A DNA stretch of 64,000 nucleotides from Bin87 sp965197635 (GTDB lineage Bacteria; Chloroflexota; Dehalococcoidia; Lucifugimonadales; UBA3495). Position 1 is the stretch's first letter. The number at the start of each line of letters is the position of its first letter. The stretch lies in NCBI GenBank assembly GCA_965197635.1, contig CBDANN010000008.1:620001-684000 (forward strand). Reading direction: 5' to 3'. The position numbers and the translations under genes were made by a program. The notes under the pieces were generated by a model that searched no databases, had not been told where the DNA came from, and saw only the letters and a program-made list of their open reading frames with translations. Shown here one piece after another: positions 9,234 through 17,843 of the stretch.

Positions 9234-10686
9234 GTAACAGTTCAGACTTGGGGGGAAGTGAGCAGCTGACGACAGGCGGCGAGAGGATTTAAACCTTGGG
9301 CGCGCCAGGTGCCGAAGATGGATGCCAGCGTCATCTTGCTCTCCGTGCCCTGCTCCGAGCGGGTGCCGCCGCTGACCTTGCGGCTGATGACCAGATGACG
9401 CAGGCTGCGCTCGGCGGGGTTGTTGTCCGATGGCACGTCTGGTTCGGCCACGAAGACGAAGAGTTCCTTGATGTGGCGCTCAATGCGCCGGCACAGCTTG
9501 CCCTGGACGGCCGACGGCTCAGACAGGAAAGGGCGGCAGATGGCCAGCAGCTTCCGCTCCAAGGCCAGTTGAGCAGTGCGCCGTCGTCGTGCCTGAGGAT
9601 GAGAGAAGGCTTTGGCTTCCTCGTAGAGTCGATGGACTGCCGCCGCCCAGCGGGCCAGCGGGGCATCTTTGAGGTAGCGGGCCCGCAGGTCGTGGATGTC
9701 CCGCAGCAGGTGCGCCCAGCACCGTTGCTTGGGGCCATCGTAATGGTGGTAGGCGGCGTAGAAATCGCTGACCAGTACTCCGGAGAATGCCTCGCCCAGC
9801 GCTTCATCCACCACCGCCTTGCCCCGACCCCGCCGCAGGAAGTAGCGCTCGGTGGGAGTGCTGAAAGTCCAGACGTAACCGTTGTTCCCATTTTGACGCC
9901 AGCCGGTTTCGTCGGCGTGGACCACTGGGCTGGCGCGGATGCGGTCCACCATTCCAGCCACCGCTGGTTGGGCCTGTTGCGCGGTCTGATGAATGGCGCT
10001 CACAATGGCCCCCACGCTGAGGCGCAGCTGATGGACGGTGCCCAGATACCACTGGATGCTGCGGATCGGCAGGCGCCCTTCTTCCCGTAGCGTGGCGATG
10101 CGGCTGATCAGGTTGACGCCCAGGCGTTGGCGCCCCAGTGCCACGCCGTCCAGTTGCGCGGTGGGCACTCGGCGCCGCCGACACACTGGGCAGGTCCTGG
10201 CGATGAAGACATGCTCGGTGACTTGCACCGGAACCACCGGCAACTCGATGACTTCCCGAGTGCGCTGGGTCCAGCCGCCGGACAGGTGGGCGCCGCAATC
10301 GGGACAGTTCTCCACCACGTGCTCCACCCGATGGGTCGGTGTCATGCGCGGGCGGGCGAAGCCGTGGCGTCGCTGCTTTCGGGGCTGCTGCTGCGCTGGG
10401 GGCTGGCGGCCCGATTTCGCCTTGAGGCCGGGCATTCGGGGCGGGCCGTCCGGTTTCGCCTGGCCCTCCAGTTCGGCAATCCGCCGCTCCAACCGCTCAA
10501 TCACCCGCTGCTGTTCCAAAACGGTGGCCTGCAGTTGGGCAATGATGGCGATCAGGAAATCGCGGTCGGCGGTGGTCAGGTCACTCTCAGTATCCACTCC
10601 CTCTATATGACATAACGACTGCCACCCACGCCAGCGTTCGGAAACCCGGATCCGGCCAATTCACCTCACCAAGTCTGAACAGTTAC
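9234..10686 (-). mobile_element. IS66-family insertion sequence (1453 bp, tnpC only)
   Basis: The ends are 18-bp inverted repeats differing at one base: GTAACAGTTCAGACTTGG at 9234-9251 and its partner at 10669-10686. The 8-bp sequence CTCTGGGT flanks both sides (9226-9233 and 10687-10694), the target duplication length of IS66. The element carries only the large transposase gene, like the ISBst12 subgroup, and no tnpA or tnpB. It sits inside the second FN3 domain of the giant secreted protein gene. Intact ends, target duplication and reading frame point to a fairly recent insertion. Confidence 0.93.
9242..10597 (-). CDS. tnpC: IS66-family transposase TnpC
   Basis: The 451-residue protein has an N-terminal coiled coil (residues 20-45), a linker, a zinc-binding CPDCGAHL...CPVCRRRR pair (about 98-145), and the IS66 DDE core: HADETGW near 233, LVSDFYAAYHHY near 280, and DNNPAERSLRHLVISRK near 395. 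The length matches single-gene IS66 elements. It catalyses transposition of the surrounding element and has no role for the host. The frame has no lesion and appears functional. Confidence 0.92.
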   Translation of the reverse strand: MDTESDLTTADRDFLIAIIAQLQATVLEQQRVIERLERRIAELEGQAKPDGPPRMPGLKAKSGRQPPAQQQPRKQRRHGFARPRMTPTHRVEHVVENCPDCGAHLSGGWTQRTREVIELPVVPVQVTEHVFIARTCPVCRRRRVPTAQLDGVALGRQRLGVNLISRIATLREEGRLPIRSIQWYLGTVHQLRLSVGAIVSAIHQTAQQAQPAVAGMVDRIRASPVVHADETGWRQNGNNGYVWTFSTPTERYFLRRGRGKAVVDEALGEAFSGVLVSDFYAAYHHYDGPKQRCWAHLLRDIHDLRARYLKDAPLARWAAAVHRLYEEAKAFSHPQARRRRTAQLALERKLLAICRPFLSEPSAVQGKLCRRIERHIKELFVFVAEPDVPSDNNPAERSLRHLVISRKVSGGTRSEQGTESKMTLASIFGTWRAQGLNPLAACRQLLTSPQV

Positions 10687-11361
10687 CTCTGGGTTGATGG
10701 CCTTGACGCGATAGGTGTAGCGGGTCTCTGCGCTCACGGCGTTGTCGGTGTAGGTGGTGGCTGAGCTGCCGGTGTCGGACTCGATGGTGCTGAACACCCC
10801 GGGTTCCTGTTTGGCGACGTCGCGCCTCAGCACCAGGTAGCCGGTGATGCTGTCGTCGTCGGGGTCGTCCCAGCTCAGCGACACGCTGTCGTGCGAGACC
10901 GATGTCGTGGTAAGTCCGGTGGGGGCCGCCGGCACCCCGGCTGGTGTATTGACGTTGACGTATTTGGACTGCTTGCTCGTCCCCTCTGGGTTGATGGCCT
11001 TGACGCGGTAGGTGTAGCGGGTCTCTGCGCTCACGGCGTTGTCGGTGTAGGTGGCGGCTGAGCTGCCGGTGTCGGACTCGATGGTGCTGAACACCCCGGG
11101 CGCTTGGTTGACGACGTCGCGTCTCAGGACGAGGTAGCCGGTGATGCTATCGTCGTCGGGGTCGTCCCAGCTCAGCGACACGCTGTCGTGTGAGACCGAT
11201 GTCATGGTAAGTCCGGTGGGGGCCGCCGGTACCGCGGCCTGGGCGTGAACGGTGCCGGTCCCGGGTTGGGAGTGCCCGTTCATCACGACCCCACCCATGA
11301 TGAGCAGGATGGCCATGAGGGCCAGTACAGACTTCAATTTCCAAATGGGCGGCATTTTCAT
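10666..11361 (-). CDS. N-terminal segment of the giant secreted protein (signal peptide plus FN3)
   Basis: A start at 11361 fits best because AAAGGA lies nine bases upstream (11371-11376). An in-frame Met at 11406 lies further up without such a site. A signal peptide follows (KLKSVLALMAILLIMGGVV, then VHAQA as cleavage region), then two nearly identical FN3 domains starting PAAPTGLT and containing SWDDPDDDSITGYLVLRRDV. The second domain breaks off after RVKAINPE where the IS66 element begins, and the last five residues come from the IS end. The sequence resumes past the element at 9233 with the expected GTSKQSNYIKANTP. Confidence 0.8.
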   Translation of the reverse strand: MKMPPIWKLKSVLALMAILLIMGGVVMNGHSQPGTGTVHAQAAVPAAPTGLTMTSVSHDSVSLSWDDPDDDSITGYLVLRRDVVNQAPGVFSTIESDTGSSAATYTDNAVSAETRYTYRVKAINPEGTSKQSKYVNVNTPAGVPAAPTGLTTTSVSHDSVSLSWDDPDDDSITGYLVLRRDVAKQEPGVFSTIESDTGSSATTYTDNAVSAETRYTYRVKAINPEVTVQTW

Positions 11362-11663
11362 ATGTGCACGTCCTTTGCGTTCACTGTCCGATGTTGTCTT
11401 GGACATATGCTCGTGATGAACGGTTACATTTCCTCACATACGGGCGAGGTCAGGCTGGGAAGCTGCGTGTTGCCCAAACGTGAGGGCTGTGGTAGCGATT
11501 GTTTATCTCTGCCGCGATTATCCAGAACCGTGCCTCTCCGTAGCCTTCCCGAAGTCAGTATAGTAGCATTCTTCCAAAGGTGTCACCGGATTGGCGAAGT
11601 CCAGACGCTCGTTGGTCTGGATCAGCAGGTGGTTGGGATCGATGCAGTCTTTCAACGATGTCC

Positions 11664-12233
11664 TTACTCACCGCTTTCAAGAAGGCGGTTTTTGAATGTC
11701 GGATAGTTTTCGTCAAGCTGTTCCAAGACCTCGTCCACCAGAATAGCTGCGTCGTACAGACAATCTTCCAATCGTTGATTTTGTGCGTACCGGTGGAGTC
11801 GGTGAAGAGGGTTTATACAAGTTTGGTAGCACGATTCGCGGATCGCGCCCCACATGGCGTGGGAGTAGGAGGATGTCCACGGGTAGTATTGGTCATAAGT
11901 GGCTTTGATTCCGGCCTTCTCGCTGGTCTTGCGTAGGTCTGAACTATTCCAGTTAGCAAGATTGATAGGCAAAAACTCTTGCAAAATGTCCTCTGAGGCA
12001 ATTGCCTCTAACGCTTCAAGGTTGATGAACTCTGGTGGGTCAACCGAATCTTGGAACTTGAGCACATTCAATTTGGCTTGGCCCGCTCCGTGACGCCGCC
12101 ATTTTTCCCATAGTTGCTCATCGTCCTGCTTCAGCAAGTATGCGAGGTTCACCCTGGTTTCTAGAATGGTGCGCAATCCTAAACCAAGGCCAGGGTGAAA
12201 TGCGCAGACGCGTGGGGTAAATTGGTGAGGCAA
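11664..12233 (-). pseudogene. DUF5677-like protein, N-terminus cut off by an IS630 element
   Basis: The native part begins around residue 20 with TILETRVNLAYLLKQ and includes YPWTSSYSHAMWGAIRESCY near residue 120. This resembles DUF5677 proteins, a family of unknown function found near defence and mobile genes. The first 17 or so residues of the open frame are read from the end of the IS630 element that starts at 12182. The true 5' end is not found on the far side of the element (13420 onward), so it was lost. A product could still be made but would lack its own start region. Confidence 0.5.
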
Positions 12234-13418
12234 TTAGGTTAGACGATCGCTGGGGGTCGCGAGGGGTGTGATGATGGGAGTTAGAGATATGGACCGGTCT
12301 CTGGAACGGTGGGAGATGGGAACCAAGGACCGGCGGCGGCGGATGATCTTGGCGCCCACGCCCCGGGAACGGGAAAGGTGGTACGCAATGCTGCTGCGGG
12401 CCCAGGGCCTGACGGCGGCGGCCACGGCGGAGGCACTGGAGCGGGACCCGCACACGATAGGGCGATGGGCGTCGGCCTGTGGGGAGGGCGGGCCAGCGGC
12501 ACTGATATTCGAGCCGACCGGCGGTTCCCCCCCGCCCTTGACCGGACGCAGCAGGCGGAGTTGACAGGGGCAGTGCAGCAACCGCCGTCAGCATCGGGCA
12601 TCGAACTGGCCAACTGGTATTGGAAGGTGGTCAGGCTGTTTGTCTCGGAACGGTTTGGAGTCAGCCTCGGCGGCAGCAGTTGCCTGAATTAGCTGCACCG
12701 TCTGGGATGCAGTTTCAAACGTCCCCAGAAGCGGTTGGTCAAGGCCAATGAGTCCAAGCGTGCGGCCGTCGTGGCGGAGTATGCCGTCCTGAAGGAGGCG
12801 GCCCAACGGACCGGAGCCAAGGTATTCTTTGCCGACGCGGCCCATTTCCGTGCCGATGCCGAACTGCGTGGCAAGTGGGTGCTGAAAGGGGAACCCGCCC
12901 TGGTGGACTCGACCAGCCCGCGGTACGGAGCGCAGGCCAGCTACTACTCGGCAGTGTGTTTGGAGACTGGCGAGGTGGAGTGGATGCAGCTTGCAGGGAA
13001 CAGCAACAGCGCAACGTCGGCAGCCTTCCTGGAACAGTTGCGGGAGCGGCACGACGGGCGGCTGAATGTGATCTGGGACAACGCGCCAGCGCATCGAGGC
13101 GAGGCGGTGAGGGAGTACCTGCGGACGCCGGGCCTGAACCTGAGACTGGTGAACCTGCCGGGATACCGCCCGGACTGCAACGGTGACGAGGCCATCTGGG
13201 GCGGGGCGAGAGCGGAGGCCACCGGCAATCTGTGCTTGGGGAGCCGGGCGGCAGTACGGGAGGGGGTCGGCGACTTCCTGAACGGGCTGGCCAGCCGAAA
13301 GGCCGAGGTGAGGCGGCGCTGCCGGACGGTGCTGCAATCAAGGGCCGAAGCACTCCTGAGCGACTCCCGGCCCGATTCCCGCCGTCCGGCAAATGCACAT
13401 CCCGCCTTGGCTTTGGTT
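12182..13418 (+). mobile_element. IS630-family insertion sequence (1237 bp)
   Basis: The ends are imperfect inverted repeats (19 of the outer 25 positions agree, starting AACCAA), flanked by TA at 12180-12181 and 13419-13420. The same end sequences bound the MITE at 1591-1736. The transposase inside is damaged. The element truncates the DUF5677-like gene on its left and abuts a second, unrelated IS630 remnant on its right. Confidence 0.85.
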
Positions 13419-13421
13419 TAG
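12268..13421 (+). pseudogene. IS630-family transposase, inactivated
   Basis: The first part (12268 to about 12527) has a helix-turn-helix region, AMLLRAQGLTAAATAEALER. The frame then shifts at the C7 run 12527-12533. The second part has an in-frame TAG at 12690-12692 (SCLN-stop-LHRLG). The catalytic part follows intact: FFADAAHFRADAE, VIWDNAPAHRGEAV and LPGYRPDCNGDEAIW supply the DDE residues. Some IS630 elements use programmed frameshifting at such runs, but the extra stop codon makes this copy dead. Confidence 0.85.
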
Positions 13422-13424
13422 TAC

Positions 13425-14077
13425 TCAGTCAATGTTGGAAAGGCAGGGGTAGAAGCGATGGAGTTTGGTCCTGGCATCCTGGGTGGTGAACCGCCAGTTG
13501 ATGGTGGCGTGGGCAGCATTGCGTTGGGTTTCATAGGCGGCAATGGCGTGAGCCAGTGCCACGTTGTCGCCGTGGCGCGTTCGCAGGCAGGCTCGGGTCA
13601 TGATGCTGAACTCAATTTCCGCCATCCCTTCGGCAAGCTCAGGACAGGATTGAGCCAACTGGCGTGTTTGGGCGTGTGGTGGAACTCCAACCGCTTCACG
13701 ATGCGTCTGGCCTCGGCAGCTGGGAAGGTCTCGTACCGGGAAGCCATGCGGTGGGTGTTCAGGTTGTCCAGGACCACGCGGACCACGGGAGCATGGGGAT
13801 AGGCCACATCCACCAGCCACTGCATCTGGTGGGCGAAGTCGGCCATGGTGCGCCGCTGGGTGATGGCCACCTGGCGCCAGCCCGCCAGGGGTTCGCAGGC
13901 CAGAAAGATGTTGCGGACACCGGCACGGCGATATTCATAGTCTTCCCGTCGCAGTCGTCCCGGTTGGGCGGGCAACGGCGTTCGCAGATTGGTCAAAGAT
14001 CGGGGCCAACAGTTGGGTAGAGGTCTCATCGAAACATACCATCGGACGGCTGGGATCATAGGGTTCGGCATAGAGAT
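13425..14077 (-). pseudogene. Second IS630-family transposase remnant
   Basis: Pieces in three frames give PSRPMVCFDETSTQLLA, then EDYEYRRAGVRNIFLACEPL and VVLDNLNTHRMAS, then MAEIEFSIMTRACLRTRHGD and WRFTTQDARTKLHRFYP. These are the catalytic and C-terminal parts of an IS630 transposase different from the one at 12268. A frameshift lies near 14010, and a 23-bp insertion at 13626-13648 falls exactly between SWLN and MAEIEFS. The N-terminal part is missing; the MFS gene ends at that edge. Confidence 0.75.
13626..13648. repeat. 23-bp repeat unit inserted in the transposase remnant
   Basis: The inserted bases read CCTTCGGCAAGCTCAGGACA plus flanking bases. This resembles the dispersed CTTCGACAAGCTCAGGAC-type repeats known from many environmental bacterial genomes. 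The position between two conserved codons, Asn of SWLN and Met of MAEIE, makes the insertion unambiguous. The 23-base length shifts the frame. Confidence 0.65.
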
Positions 14078-15304
14078 TCAGCGAGGTTCGACGCCGCCGG
14101 AAACATCGCGAGGCAGGAGCATGGCGGTCAGCAGCGCAGCGAAACTCGCCGCCGTACAGATCAGGAACCCCGGGAGGAACGAACCGGTGGCGTCCCGGAT
14201 CCCGCCCACCAGGATGGGCGCAGCGAACATGGCGATGCCTGAACACGTGATCAATAGCCCGTGGATGACGGCAAGACCTTGGGGTGTGATGTCGGCCAGA
14301 CGCAAGGGCAGGGTGAGCAGCGTGGGCACATAGAACCACGACCCGAAGCCAAGCGCCGCCGCGGCTACGTAGAATCCGGCAAGACCGGGCATCAGGTAGG
14401 TGCCCAACCCGCCCAGCACGGCGGCGCATCCGGAGGCAAGAAAGATTGCCCGGTGCGATTCAACGCGTAGAGGCGCCACTCCACCAGCCAACACCGCGAA
14501 CATGCCTACGAAGGGCAGCATGCCGGTCACGAATCCGGCTGTCGACAAAGACAAGCCGTGGTTTTCGTTATAGAAGGTAGGCAGCCACCCAGTAAGAGTA
14601 ATGTACTGGGACAGGAAGCCGGAGTCGGTCAGCACCAGCAGGATTACGGTACGCGACCGCAGCACACTCACCGTTTGTCGTAACGAAATAGGCTCGGGTC
14701 GCTCTCCCTCCAACGGGCCGTCCCGGCCCACCACGAGCCACGCCGCCGCTCCAACTGCTCCGACTGCCCCGAACACCGACATGGCCGTTTTCCAGTCGGT
14801 GATCTCAGCCAACGGAGCTGCGCTGGCCACACCAGCTGCAATCCCAAGGGAGACTGCGACGGTGTTGACGGAGTTCATGACCAGCACTTCTTTCCGGGAA
14901 AACCAGGCCATCAGCAGAGGGCCGGTGGACGTGATCATCATCGCCAGTCCCAATCCATAGACCAAGCGCAACAGCAGCATTGCCCCCAAGTTTGGGGCGA
15001 GGAACGAGAGCGCCAACACTGCCACGCCGACCCAGCCGATCAACTGCGTGCGCTTGACGCCGATCCTGCCGACCAACATGCCGCCTGGAATGCCAAACGC
15101 CGCCGCCAGCAGCAGGGGCAAGGACACCAACAATCCGGCGGACACGCTGTTGATCTCGTAATCTGCGCTGGCCAACGGCAACACCGTCGCTATGCCGAAC
15201 AGGTTGAATCCCAGCGCCAGGCGGCCAGCGACACACATCGTCGCCATCACCCAGCGACGACGGTCGAGACCAGGAGTGGCGGTAGGCGGCGGCATCTCGT
15301 GCAT
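14078..15304 (-). CDS. Major facilitator superfamily transporter
   Basis: A 408-residue protein with about 12 hydrophobic segments, the usual MFS size. The loop between helices 2 and 3 (GMLVGRIGVKRTQLIG) fits the MFS signature GxxxDRxGxR in altered form. The general look is that of CynX/NimT-type anion or drug exporters, but the substrate cannot be read from sequence. The gene stands alone between two transposon remnants. Upstream, an inverted repeat TTCATGT...ACATGAA at 15382-15407 may be a regulator site. The start at 15304 is the first of two Mets; no strong ribosome site is visible. Confidence 0.8.
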   Translation of the reverse strand: MHEMPPPTATPGLDRRRWVMATMCVAGRLALGFNLFGIATVLPLASADYEINSVSAGLLVSLPLLLAAAFGIPGGMLVGRIGVKRTQLIGWVGVAVLALSFLAPNLGAMLLLRLVYGLGLAMMITSTGPLLMAWFSRKEVLVMNSVNTVAVSLGIAAGVASAAPLAEITDWKTAMSVFGAVGAVGAAAWLVVGRDGPLEGERPEPISLRQTVSVLRSRTVILLVLTDSGFLSQYITLTGWLPTFYNENHGLSLSTAGFVTGMLPFVGMFAVLAGGVAPLRVESHRAIFLASGCAAVLGGLGTYLMPGLAGFYVAAAALGFGSWFYVPTLLTLPLRLADITPQGLAVIHGLLITCSGIAMFAAPILVGGIRDATGSFLPGFLICTAASFAALLTAMLLPRDVSGGVEPR

Positions 15305-15381
15305 GGGGAGTAATCCGTGTCTCGGCTCTGGGAGTCCGGTTCTATGGCGGCGCTCCAGCTCGGCGGTGCCAGGATCAAGAG

Positions 15382-15407
15382 TTCATGTGATCAGGTAATT
15401 ACATGAA
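15382..15407. promoter_or_regulatory. Inverted repeat, possible operator upstream of the MFS gene
   Basis: TTCATGT and ACATGAA form a perfect 7-bp inverted repeat separated by 12 bases, about 80 bases before the transporter start. This spacing suits a dimeric regulator of the TetR or GntR type. No regulator gene is adjacent. Confidence 0.4.
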
Positions 15408-15617
15408 CAAATGATACGGCGGGCCGACGTCGGGGCAGCCAGGTGGTCCAGGTGTAGGGGTGTTCGCGTCGCTGCGGCATGTGACGGCTCCTTCGTTTTG
15501 AGGTAGCCGTCGTCGGCCTGACGTTAGTTTATCGTGCGGTCGTGCGGTGCGCTACGGCCCGCTACGGCCCGCTGTCATCGAAGTCTGCAGCTGCTTTCTT
15601 TCCTGTTGGGCCTTGGT

Positions 15618-17074
15618 CTCGACTTTGTACAAAATCTAGACAAATTATAAGGACAGGGTAAGCTCGACCAAATCACCACAAAAGGTCGAATATGCCCACC
15701 CTGCCCGCAGTCATTGTATCCCGGCTGCTGCCCTTTGAGCACCTGTTTGACCCCCGGACCTGGCGTAAAGCCCGACTCCTGGCGATTGGCGCGATCCTGT
15801 CTCCCGGCAAACGCACCGTTTCCTCCGCCCTCAACATCCTGGGAATTGGGCAGCACGGAGATTTCACCATCTACCATCAGGCGCTCAACCGTGCCAGGTG
15901 GTCGTCGTTGCAGCTGAGCCGGGCGCTGTTGCTGCTGGTGGTCGGGCGTCTTGGTTCGTCCGACGGGCCGCTGGTTTTCGGCATTGACGAAACCCTGGAA
16001 CGGCGCTGGGGGCGGAAGATTGCGGCCAAGGGACGGTACCGTGATCCCGTACGTTCCACCGACGACCAGACGGTAATGACCCCCGGACTGCAATGGGTGA
16101 GCCTGATGTTGCTGACCCATATCGGTGGGGTGGGTCGGCATTGGGCGCTGCCCTTGATGACCGCGTTGGCGCCGTCGGCCCGCTACGACCGGCGCAAAGG
16201 CCGACGGCGCCAGATGGTCACCGACTACGCTCGGCAGATGCTGACCTGTCTGCGCCGGTGGCTCCCGGAGCAGGACCTGGTGCTGGTGTGTGATGGCGGC
16301 TACGCCAAACGCGAGTTCCTGCGCTATCGCCAGAATATGTCAAAACCCATTGTGGTCGTCGCCAAACTGCGCAAGGACGCGGCCCGGTACCAGCCAGCGC
16401 CACCGCGGCGTCCCGGCCAGATCGGGCGACCACGGGTGGTCGGAGCGCGTCTGCCCAGCCCCAGGGCGGCGCTGGACGACCCCGCTACTCAATGGACCAC
16501 CTACCTTGCCACCGGATCCGACGGCAATACCACCACGGTCGAACTGACCTCGGACCGGGCGGTGTGGTACCACGGCGGGCCGCCGCCCCTTGCCACGCGC
16601 TGGGTCGTGATCAAAAACCTCGAAGGTCGCCTCAGACCGTGTGCCTTGCTATGCACCGACACCGCGGCGGAACCGCTGTACATACTCCAATGGTATCTGC
16701 TGCGCTGGCAGGTCGAGGTCACCTTTGCCGAAGCACGAGCCCATCTGGGCATGGAAACCCAACGCCAGTGGTCGGAACTGGCCATCGCCCGCACCACGCC
16801 TGCGCTGTTGGGACTGTTCAGTGTGGTCACCCTGGCCGCGGACGTCCTCATCGGACAGCAGCAGATTGAAATGACACCCCGCACGACCGCCTGGTATGAA
16901 AAGACCAGTCCTTCCTTCGCCGACGCCATCGCCCTGGTCAGACGTTACATCTGGGTGCGGCAGGGGACTTTTGCGACGTCCGAGCGCGAGCCGGAAATGA
17001 TTAAAGTCCCCAACTCCTTATATCACCTGATGCTCGACTCCCTCGCCTACGCCGCATGATTGTACAAAGTCGAG
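15618..17074 (+). mobile_element. IS701-like insertion sequence (1457 bp)
   Basis: Perfect 15-bp inverted repeats CTCGACTTTGTACAA mark both ends (15618-15632 and 17060-17074). The element holds one intact transposase gene. No clear target duplication is visible. Directly after the right end lies the last part of a related transposase gene, so this copy probably landed in, or recombined with, a relative. Confidence 0.8.
15692..17059 (+). CDS. IS701-like DDE transposase
   Basis: The 455-residue protein has LVFGIDETLERRWGRKI (first Asp, near residue 97), LVLVCDGGYAKREFL (second Asp, near 200) and LLRWQVEVTFAEARAHLGME (Glu, near 345). This is the DDE_5-type endonuclease pattern found in IS701 and some IS4 relatives. 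It ends YHLMLDSLAYAA. The gene is uninterrupted and its element ends are perfect, so the copy may be active. Confidence 0.82.
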   Translation: MPTLPAVIVSRLLPFEHLFDPRTWRKARLLAIGAILSPGKRTVSSALNILGIGQHGDFTIYHQALNRARWSSLQLSRALLLLVVGRLGSSDGPLVFGIDETLERRWGRKIAAKGRYRDPVRSTDDQTVMTPGLQWVSLMLLTHIGGVGRHWALPLMTALAPSARYDRRKGRRRQMVTDYARQMLTCLRRWLPEQDLVLVCDGGYAKREFLRYRQNMSKPIVVVAKLRKDAARYQPAPPRRPGQIGRPRVVGARLPSPRAALDDPATQWTTYLATGSDGNTTTVELTSDRAVWYHGGPPPLATRWVVIKNLEGRLRPCALLCTDTAAEPLYILQWYLLRWQVEVTFAEARAHLGMETQRQWSELAIARTTPALLGLFSVVTLAADVLIGQQQIEMTPRTTAWYEKTSPSFADAIALVRRYIWVRQGTFATSEREPEMIKVPNSLYHLMLDSLAYAA

Positions 17075-17151
17075 TAGCCAACCCCGATGCGCAGGAACTC
17101 CCCGTCGCTTTGTACCACCGACTGGTCGATTCCCTTGCTTACGCCCCTTGA
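17074..17151 (+). pseudogene. C-terminal scrap of a related transposase
   Basis: The frame reads ELPVALYHRLVDSLAYAP and stop, closely parallel to the end of the preceding transposase (LYHLMLDSLAYAA). Nothing else of this second gene is seen. It marks an older related element next to the intact one. Confidence 0.65.
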
Positions 17152-17299
17152 ATTGCGCCAAGTCTAGCCAAGCTCCTGGGCGTCGCGCAATCCCCACAGG
17201 TGGCGGTTGGTGACCTCAACGTCCAGGTCGTTGTAATCCTTTAGCTGGTCCCTGAGGCGGCCGTTGATCTCATCATCAGTCAGGTCGCGCTGACTTAGT

Positions 17300-17843
17300 C
17301 GACGCGGTCGGCCATGCTCACCGCCGAGAAGGACCGCCTCAGTCGCGCTGCACCTGAAGTCGGGCGTCGTATCCAGGATCACATTGCTGGGCTGGAGCAG
17401 GAGATCTCTGATCTGGACACCGACCTGCGACACCAGATCCAACAGAGTCCTCTATGCCGGGAACAGGACAACCTGCTGCGTTCCGTTCCCGGCGTTGGAG
17501 CACAGGTTTCGTTGACCCCCTGGCCCATCTCCCGGACTTGGGCACCCTGAGCCGGAAGCAGATTGCGGCCTGGTCGGGGTGGCCCATTTCGCTAGGGACA
17601 GCGGTCCACATCGGGGACGACGCACCGTCGGGCGGTCGGGCCGTAATCCGCGCGGCCCTGTACATTGGGGCCCTGGTCGCCAGCCGTTGGAACCCGGTAC
17701 TTCGGGAGTTTTACCAGCGTCTGCTGGCAGCGGGCATACCGAAGAAGCTGGCTCTTACTGCGTGTATGCGGAAACTCCTTACCATCTTGAACAGCATGGC
17801 CAGAAGTGGAGAGCGTTGGCGCCCAACCGCGTTTGCCTCTTGA
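17300..17843 (+). pseudogene. IS110-family transposase remnant (C-terminal half)
   Basis: Successive frames give MLTAEKDRLSRAAPEV, NLLRSVPGVGAQVSLT, LPDLGTLSRKQIAA, DSGPHRGRRTV and RKLLTILNSMARSGERW, the order of the Transposase_20 half of IS110 enzymes. At least three frame changes are needed. The N-terminal DEDD half is absent. The C-terminal sequence differs from the IS110 fragments at the start of the window, so it is another lineage. Confidence 0.75.

Larger units (their letters stand above)
1752..11361 (-). pseudogene. Giant secreted repeat protein gene, interrupted (whole locus)
   Basis: Read together, the pieces at 10687-11361, 6132-9233 and 1752-6131 form one gene of about 8.1 kb coding for roughly 2700 residues. 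Order: signal peptide, two FN3 domains, five units of cadherin-like domain plus five short repeats, two FN3 domains, an SwmB-like domain, another FN3, and Ig-like C-terminal domains. Four lesions break it: an IS66 insertion with 8-bp target duplication CTCTGGGT, a frame change between about 9150 and 9190 beside a G5 run, a TGG-to-TAG nonsense codon at 8783-8785, and a one-base loss at the G5 run 6132-6136. The parent was presumably a surface adhesin or recognition protein. The frameshifts could be assembly errors, but the IS insertion and nonsense codon argue for a dead gene. Confidence 0.8.

Noticed and set aside
17164..17442. Minus-strand frame with a BON-like end (DDEINGRLRDQLKDYNDLD)
   Set aside because: Half of it overlaps the IS110 remnant, it lacks a start, and the similarity covers about 35 residues only.
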